A stretch of 8,213 nucleotides of DNA from Sulfurovum sp. Lineage in GTDB: Bacteria; Campylobacterota; Campylobacteria; Campylobacterales; Sulfurovaceae. The translations under genes and the position numbers were made by a program. Of the stretch, positions 4,900 to 8,213 are shown one piece after another. Under the pieces are notes generated by a model, which ran no database searches, had not been told where the DNA came from, and worked only from the letters and a program-made list of their open reading frames with translations. The stretch's first letter is position 1; every line of letters starts with the position of its first letter. The stretch covers positions 1-8,213 of the forward strand of contig WFYB01000056.1 of NCBI GenBank assembly GCA_015490315.1. Reading direction: 5' to 3'.

Positions 4900-5333
4900 T
4901 AGCGTATCCTTTTGCGTCGGTGTTTGCCAAGTTTGATGATCTTGGAGGCTTGACTTTGCTCGTGTAGCGGTGTGACGATCACATCGGCGCAGGCGTGTGC
5001 AAACGCCTCATCATAGCTTCCGCCGCTTCGGTTGGCGGAGGTGGTGTATGCCCACTTCATTCGACCCAGCAGCAGCAGATGGTGCGGGTCTTTGATGACA
5101 CGGTATGAGTTGCCATCAGGCATAACAAAGGTCGTTTTTTTGGCACGTCTGAGTGCTTTTTTGTGAGCGCCGGGTACACGGGTGAAGTGCTTGAGTGTCT
5201 GCAGCGAGTCGACTGCTTTGATGTAGTGCTTGTGTGGCGGACGTGCTTTGATGCGGGTCAGCATGTGGGCATCTTGAGAGACAAACCCTATTGTGGTATC
5301 GGTAGCAGTGAGAAACACCTTGTCTTGGAACAC
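4899..5333 (-). CDS. tsaC: Short Sua5/YciO/YrdC-family protein, probable threonylcarbamoyl-AMP synthase
   Basis: The family makes L-threonylcarbamoyladenylate from threonine, bicarbonate and ATP, the first step of the t6A37 modification of ANN-decoding tRNAs. The 144-residue protein has the expected motifs: TATDTTIG (9-16, compare 'PT[ED]..yG'), the nucleotide-binding K29-A-R31-PP-H-K35, SYRVIKDPH (76-84) and TTSANRSG (97-104). It ends in a basic tail (KHRRKRIR). It is clearly shorter than the usual 180-200 residues, with most of the loss between about 50 and 70, a region spanned by a longer linker in YrdC. The start is a GTG at 5333; AAAAGG lies six bases upstream, and an ATG overlapping it is out of frame. 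Full TsaC function is likely but not certain given the length and the existence of YciO/YwlC relatives of unclear role. It is the first gene of a two-gene unit with the HIT protein. Confidence 0.8.
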   Translation of the reverse strand: MFQDKVFLTATDTTIGFVSQDAHMLTRIKARPPHKHYIKAVDSLQTLKHFTRVPGAHKKALRRAKKTTFVMPDGNSYRVIKDPHHLLLLGRMKWAYTTSANRSGGSYDEAFAHACADVIVTPLHEQSQASKIIKLGKHRRKRIR

Positions 5334-5360
5334 ATTGAGCCTTTTCTTAGTATTACCGTT

Positions 5361-5377
5361 ATTATAACCTTTATAAG
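5361..5377. promoter_or_regulatory. Overlapping divergent promoter region for tsaC and the methyltransferase gene
   Basis: On the minus strand, TATAAT (5366-5361) lies 28 bases before the GTG of tsaC. On the plus strand, TATAAG (5372-5377) lies 39 bases before the methyltransferase ATG. The two -10 candidates nearly touch, so the genes may compete for polymerase. Neither has a convincing -35, so only the -10 boxes are supported. Confidence 0.35.
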
Positions 5378-5415
5378 ATACAATTTGACCAAATCAGATC
5401 ATTTTGGAGTAGTAT

Positions 5416-6105
5416 ATGAAACTGGATCAGATCATCCCTTGGGGACGAAGCAAAAAAGAGTATATGCAGATGTTTAACCTGAGTCGTGACGATCTGCAAC
5501 GCAAAAAGATACTCGGCTGCGGCGACGGACCGAGCAGCTTCAATGCCGAAGCGAGCTATGACGGTGCGAGGATCGTTTCTGTCGATCCGCTCTATGCCTA
5601 CAGTAGACAGGAGATCATGCAGCGCATCGATGATGTCAAAGAGGAGGTGATGGAGCAGGTCAAAGCCCATGCAGATCACTTCGTCTGGAAAAACATCCCC
5701 GATATCGAGTCTCTGGAGATCATGCGTATTGAAGCGATGATGGAGTTTTTGATGGATTATGACGAGGGAGTTGAAGAGGGACGCTATATCGCCGCAGAGC
5801 TTCCAAAGCTTCCCTTTGAGGATGACAGCTTCGATCTTGCGCTTAGTTCGCATCTGCTCTTTCTCTACAGTGACCATCTCGACCTTGCTTTTCACAAGGC
5901 AGCGATAGAGGAGATGCTACGAGTAGCCGGCGAAATCCGCATCTTCCCCCTCGTAAACCTCGACAACACCCCATCACCCCATATAAACCCTGTTATTGCT
6001 TATCTTAAGGAGAAAGGCTATGATGTAGAGATCGTCAAAACAGGCTATGAGTTCCAAAAGGGTGCAGATGAGATGATGGTGGTAAGGAGAGCGGATAAGG
6101 TATAG
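5416..6105 (+). CDS. Class I SAM-dependent methyltransferase, substrate unknown
   Basis: The 229-residue protein has a Rossmann methyltransferase core. Motif I is KILGCGDGPSSF (31-42, G34-x-G36-x-G38), followed by an acidic residue at the end of strand 2 (VSVDPLY, D57) that would bind the SAM ribose. After a long helical insertion (about 64-125) come LPFEDDSFDLALSSHLLFLYSD, the usual motif IV-like strand, and EEMLRVAGEIRIFPL, the motif common in methyltransferases acting on small molecules. No RNA- or protein-binding domain is attached, so the substrate is open. The start is backed by GGAG six bases before the ATG at 5416. It is transcribed divergently from tsaC and appears to be a single-gene unit. 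The 3' end is 2 bp from the truncated TetR frame on the other strand; the C-terminus (EMMVVRRADKV) looks complete. Confidence 0.82.
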   Translation: MKLDQIIPWGRSKKEYMQMFNLSRDDLQRKKILGCGDGPSSFNAEASYDGARIVSVDPLYAYSRQEIMQRIDDVKEEVMEQVKAHADHFVWKNIPDIESLEIMRIEAMMEFLMDYDEGVEEGRYIAAELPKLPFEDDSFDLALSSHLLFLYSDHLDLAFHKAAIEEMLRVAGEIRIFPLVNLDNTPSPHINPVIAYLKEKGYDVEIVKTGYEFQKGADEMMVVRRADKV

Positions 6106-6107
6106 GG

Positions 6108-6263
6108 CTATGCTCCTTTTCCCTTGAAGTGGTGATACATCGACCCTTTGGGGATGCCCGCTTTTTTGAGGATGGTATCGACAGAAGTGGCAGTATAGCC
6201 GTGGATGTAGACTTCATCAAAGGTAATATCGAGGAGTTTTTCTCGGGTGGGTTGTTTTTTCAT
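6108..6263 (-). pseudogene. Truncated TetR-family regulator, DNA-binding domain only
   Basis: From the ATG at 6263, 51 codons encode a nearly complete TetR N-terminal helix-turn-helix: TREKLLDITFDEVYIHGYTATSVDTILKKAGIPKGSMYHHF (residues 6-46), with the recognition-helix hallmark GIPKGSMYHHFKGK. The frame then stops (KGKGA-TAG), whereas intact TetR proteins run to about 190-200 residues with a ligand-binding and dimerisation domain. That domain is absent: the next gene's 3' end is 2 bp away and I see no TetR-like continuation in other frames. A 3' deletion is the simplest explanation. The ATG lies 7 bp after the stop of the PIN-like gene and has only a weak GGAT site upstream. A longer in-frame start overlapping the toxin gene (6311) lacks family similarity. 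It could still make a small DNA-binding protein, but is probably a remnant. Confidence 0.75.
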
Positions 6264-6270
6264 TATATAC

Positions 6271-6612
6271 TTATCCGATCCCTTCGATTTCATCAACATA
6301 GACACGGACAAGTTTGTACTCTTTGCTCATATGTAGAACATCATCCCATATGGCAGTGATGGATTGATGAAAAGCTTTCATCTTCATGTTTCCAAATTTG
6401 ATATGAATGATGCGAGGCGGCGGGTTGTTGAGCAAAATGCGATCGGAAAAGTCCGCATCTTTTGTGATGATCGTTAGGTTATTTTCTTTGGCATATTGCC
6501 AAATATCACTGTCTTTCATATGCGGATCGATATCAATGACATGTTCATATTCGTCATGTTGCCATAGAGAAAAATAGTATGGTAAATTGGCATCAACAAT
6601 ATATTGCTTCAT
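6271..6612 (-). CDS. PIN-like toxin-type protein, DUF5615 family
   Basis: DUF5615 proteins have a PIN-like nuclease fold and are usually found with DUF433 partners as VapBC-like toxin-antitoxin pairs. The 113-residue protein has the acidic positions expected of such a site: D7 in YIVDANLP, D34/D36 in KDSDIWQYA, and D52/D54 in ITKDADF, followed by the conserved segment PPPRIIHIKFGNMK. The length is normal for the family, so it is probably intact and able to coordinate a divalent metal. RNA cleavage is inferred from PIN relatives. Its ATG is 3 bp after the antitoxin stop (TAACCTATG), and no Shine-Dalgarno sequence precedes it, so its translation probably depends on ribosomes finishing the antitoxin. 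Confidence 0.85.
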   Translation of the reverse strand: MKQYIVDANLPYYFSLWQHDEYEHVIDIDPHMKDSDIWQYAKENNLTIITKDADFSDRILLNNPPPRIIHIKFGNMKMKAFHQSITAIWDDVLHMSKEYKLVRVYVDEIEGIG

Positions 6613-6615
6613 AGG

Positions 6616-6864
6616 TTATGCAATTTTTTGGAGGGTATATTTTTGACCCATCAGTTCTGTAGCAAAGACCAGACAGGCGTGGATATCCTCTTTTGTCAGT
6701 GTCGGATATTGCTTTAATATCTCTTTTTCATCTTCTCCGGCACTTAAAAATTCCAATATGGTTTGTACTGTAATTCTTTGACCTCTCACAGTCGGTTTGC
6801 CGTTGCAGATATCGGGATCTATGGTGATTTTCCCATTGAGATAGGATAGTTTTTCGGATGTCAT
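6616..6864 (-). CDS. DUF433-family antitoxin-like protein
   Basis: DUF433 proteins are small helix-turn-helix proteins that usually precede a DUF5615 toxin, neutralise it and repress their own operon. From the ATG at 6864 the protein has 82 residues, with the full signature ITIDPDICNGKPTVRGQRITV (13-33; 'DP.i..GkP.i.G.Ri.V') then TILEFLSAGEDEKEILKQYPTLTKEDIHACLVFA (35-68), where the YP.LT.EDI motif is diagnostic. The start at 6864 is chosen over the longer frame beginning at 6912 because AAAGGAG sits five bases before it, the family motif begins close by, and the promoter -10 and -35 would otherwise lie inside the coding region. It is the first gene of the antitoxin-toxin-TetR' unit. Confidence 0.87.
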   Translation of the reverse strand: MTSEKLSYLNGKITIDPDICNGKPTVRGQRITVQTILEFLSAGEDEKEILKQYPTLTKEDIHACLVFATELMGQKYTLQKIA

Positions 6865-6882
6865 GATTTCTCCTTTGTAGAG

Positions 6883-6912
6883 ATTATACAGCATAGAACA
6901 CATATAAGTCAA
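6883..6912 (-). promoter_or_regulatory. Strong promoter of the DUF433/DUF5615 unit, with possible operator
   Basis: TTGACT (6912-6907), an 18-bp spacer and TATAAT (6888-6883) on the minus strand. The predicted start gives a leader of about 12 bases that is almost only the AAAGGAG site. The spacer and -10 contain an imperfect dyad, TTATATG…CTGTATAA, where an autorepressing antitoxin could bind. The boxes are seen; the operator role is inferred from toxin-antitoxin families. The -35 lies beside the 3' end of the next upstream gene (stop at 6921), so the unit has its own promoter. Confidence 0.6.
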
Positions 6913-6920
6913 TTTATCAA

Positions 6921-7520
6921 CTACAAATCACCCTCTTGTGTCATCTCAAACCACCAACCTATCTCTTCGGGGTATTTTTTTGCATGTTTTTCAAACCACT
7001 CTTCGACTGCAAAGGCATCCAATCCATAGCCCTCTTCGCTCTCAAAAAGCTCCTCCCAACTGTATATATCATCATAGCCCTCAAGTATGGCTACAATGGC
7101 GTAGCGTGCGCCGATATTGTCGTTTGGATTGGAAGCAAGAAGCTGTTGCATGACCCTTAATGCTTCGTCCTTCTCTCCTATCTCCCACATCTTAAGTGCA
7201 TAGCTGTACATCATACGTATGATATGTCTGTTTTCCATAAAGAGCCAGCTTAGTACATCGGGGAATCTTCCTTTATGCATCACCATTTTCATCGCGCGCT
7301 CATACCCCTCTTTGAGGATATTGAAACTCTCCATATCATCGCCGGCATATTCATAATACTCCGCCAGAGTGATATACGGATCGAAAAAATCGGGATCTTT
7401 TTTGATCAGCCCTTTAAGTGCCTTGATCGCTTTTTGGGCATCCTCTTCTTCACTTTCAAGAAAGTCCCAATAGGCTGTCTGCACTTCATATCGGTCTGCT
7501 TCATCTACAAATTCGTACAT
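6921..7520 (-). CDS. Tetratricopeptide-repeat protein, 199 residues
   Basis: A helical repeat protein probably used for protein-protein contacts in the cytoplasm (no signal peptide or membrane segment). TPR-like units can be seen at about 27-60 (AIKALKGLIKKDPDFFDPYITLAEYYEYAG, with the D-P turn typical of TPRs), 63-80 (partial) and 104-131 (YSYALKMWEIGEKDEALRVM, with the NP at 131-132). The following NPNDNIGARYAIVAIL resembles the TPR segment of ST7-like proteins. The C-terminus (about 165-199) is rich in Trp and Glu (EEWFEKHAKKYPEEIGWWFEM). The start is supported by AAAAAGGA eight bases before the ATG. No partner can be named from the neighbourhood: the upstream STAS-like gene has its own stop 71 bp away with a promoter between, and downstream lies the toxin-antitoxin unit. 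Confidence 0.8.
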   Translation of the reverse strand: MYEFVDEADRYEVQTAYWDFLESEEEDAQKAIKALKGLIKKDPDFFDPYITLAEYYEYAGDDMESFNILKEGYERAMKMVMHKGRFPDVLSWLFMENRHIIRMMYSYALKMWEIGEKDEALRVMQQLLASNPNDNIGARYAIVAILEGYDDIYSWEELFESEEGYGLDAFAVEEWFEKHAKKYPEEIGWWFEMTQEGDL

Positions 7521-7541
7521 ATATCGTTTCCTTTTTGATAA

Positions 7542-7558
7542 AACTATAGCATATAGTT
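7542..7558 (-). promoter_or_regulatory. Extended -10 promoter of the TPR gene inside a perfect dyad
   Basis: On the minus strand TGCTATAGT (7551-7543) is an extended -10. It lies within the perfect inverted repeat AACTATA-TGC-TATAGTT (7558-7542), so the promoter's own core is palindromic. A repressor could bind here, or the symmetry may simply reflect AT-rich sequence. No -35 match is present at normal spacing, as expected for an extended -10. The gap 7521-7591 holds nothing else recognisable. Confidence 0.4.
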
Positions 7559-7591
7559 GGTTTTATATGATATGTATTGTTATTTAAAATA

Positions 7592-7954
7592 CTATAGTGA
7601 TTCCAAACTCTCCACCAACTTCACTTCAAAAAACTTACTCAAAGCCACCTCTTGCTCATTTATCTCCTTCATTAAAGTGCTATCCTCAACAATAATAAAA
7701 ACAACCTTTTTGATGCTGCTGTTGATCATGCTTGGTACAAACTCTTCCAAAAGCCATTTTGTATCTACATCTTCATTTTCAAAACCGTTAGTGGTATCGG
7801 TTACCCATGTGTTGATTTTGTGTTTTTCTGTCGCTTTTATGGCATACTTCAATGGATCACGATAGTCATCGCCTTTGCAAAACTGCTTCCATTGACAGAG
7901 GATAGCGTTTTGTTCTTTTAGGTATTGGATTTTGCAATATGGGGTATCATACAT
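7592..7954 (-). CDS. STAS/SpoIIAA-like domain protein
   Basis: A 120-residue soluble protein with the layout of stand-alone STAS/SEC14-like proteins: an N-terminal strand pair (CKIQYLKEQNAILCQWKQFC), the segment DYRDPLKYAIKATEKHKINTWVTDTTNGF (30-58), WLLEEFVPSM (67-76), the hydrophobic strand KKVVFIIVED (82-91) and a C-terminal FFEVKLVESLESL. Such domains often act as phosphoswitch partners or nucleotide/lipid binders, but no phosphorylatable serine can be pointed to with confidence, so function is open. The ATG overlaps the end of the upstream membrane-protein gene by 8 bp, with AGAG six to seven bases before it, so the two are translationally coupled. The family call comes from the overall pattern rather than a diagnostic motif. 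Confidence 0.6.
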   Translation of the reverse strand: MYDTPYCKIQYLKEQNAILCQWKQFCKGDDYRDPLKYAIKATEKHKINTWVTDTTNGFENEDVDTKWLLEEFVPSMINSSIKKVVFIIVEDSTLMKEINEQEVALSKFFEVKLVESLESL

Positions 7955-8213
7955 GTATGACTCTTTTTGTTTTTACAAGTTTCACAATCTCCCATAAAAC
8001 AACAGGAAGTGCAAGCCATTTCAAGGTTGATAGCACAGAGTGAATGAAGAAGAGTGTAGAGGAGAAGTGATCCGTATCTTGCAGAAACCACAATTCCAGA
8101 CTATTCTCCACCCAGTCAAACATACCGGCACAAAGAGCGATAGCAACAAACCACTTTACATTTACATGTTTTTCTCTGCCCAGCCATAAGAGCAAGGATG
8201 CAAAAAAGAGTAC
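7947..8213 (-). CDS. Small integral membrane protein, C-terminal part, cut by window edge
   Basis: The frame is open to the right edge; the first six visible codons (VLFFAS) continue a hydrophobic stretch into LLLWLG, so the true start lies outside the window and the TTG at 8195 is not needed as a start. The 88 visible residues hold three probable membrane segments: the edge segment, WFVAIALCAGMFDWVENSLELWF, and LSTLKWLALPVVLWEIVKLV. Basic residues follow the last one (KTKR), suggesting a cytoplasmic C-terminus. The motif GMFDWVEN, with Asp and Glu inside a membrane segment, recurs in uncharacterised small membrane proteins. I cannot name a function. It overlaps the STAS-like gene by 8 bp, so the two products may work together. 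Confidence 0.65.
   Translation of the reverse strand, partial: VLFFASLLLWLGREKHVNVKWFVAIALCAGMFDWVENSLELWFLQDTDHFSSTLFFIHSVLSTLKWLALPVVLWEIVKLVKTKRVIHV

Noticed and set aside
6108..6311. Longer start of the TetR-like frame at 6311
   Set aside because: The extra residues overlap the DUF5615 gene, show no TetR similarity and lack a ribosome site; the family domain begins right after the ATG at 6263.
6865..6912. N-terminal extension of the DUF433 gene to 6912
   Set aside because: The extension contains the -10 and -35 boxes, while the ATG at 6864 has AAAGGAG five bases upstream and fits the family start.
190..7310. Shared 11-base string TCATACCCCTC near 190 and 7300
   Set aside because: It reflects similar codons for EGY in two unrelated minus-strand proteins, not a repeat element.

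Overview
The window looks like chromosomal DNA of a sulfur-oxidising member of the Campylobacterota, of the Sulfurovum/Sulfurimonas type. This rests on the SorA/SorB-type sulfite dehydrogenase pair, a periplasmic rhodanese, compact gene spacing, moderate GC content, promoters with good -10 boxes and mostly poor -35 boxes, and a GA-rich GAGCGAAGCGACGAC-type intergenic repeat. The genus is an inference from gene content, not a database match.

Layout. Positions 1-380 (minus) hold the N-terminal part of MltG, a cell-wall lytic transglycosylase. It is divergent from trmH (458-1108, plus), a tRNA 2'-O-methyltransferase. Both genes have a -10 box almost touching the start codon. Positions 1109-1427 hold no gene; they carry a 96-bp imperfect direct repeat. 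The whole block is bracketed by a 9-bp direct repeat, one copy of which is the last codons of trmH, so it may be an insertion that reset the trmH stop codon. Next comes a leftward sorA-sorB operon (2946-1428): a Tat-exported molybdenum sulfite dehydrogenase and its monoheme cytochrome c. A 198-bp gap (2947-3144) holds a perfect 16-bp hairpin and a possible 37-residue reading frame. It is followed by an acidic protein of unknown function (3834-3145, minus), divergent from a secreted single-domain rhodanese (3987-4388, plus).

The rhodanese converges on a translationally coupled pair, a short Sua5/YrdC-family protein (5333-4899, GTG start) and a HIT hydrolase (4899-4396). Divergent from that pair is a class I SAM methyltransferase of unknown substrate (5416-6105, plus). 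It ends 2 bp from a truncated TetR remnant (6263-6108, minus), which lies just downstream of a DUF433/DUF5615 toxin-antitoxin-like pair (6864-6271, minus) with a near-consensus promoter. The right end carries a TPR protein (7520-6921), a STAS/SpoIIAA-like protein (7954-7592) and the C-terminal part of a small membrane protein (8213-7947), all on the minus strand.

Working together: SorAB would oxidise sulfite to sulfate in the periplasm and pass electrons to cytochrome c. The rhodanese would handle sulfane sulfur in the same compartment, though it is in a separate transcription unit. Most other genes are housekeeping (tRNA modification, nucleotide hydrolysis, peptidoglycan). I do not see a clear multi-gene novel defence or biosynthetic system. 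The least ordinary parts are the repeat cassette after trmH, the toxin-antitoxin/TetR-remnant junction, the paired leaderless-looking promoters, and the unexplained hairpin and small ORF at 3014-3127.
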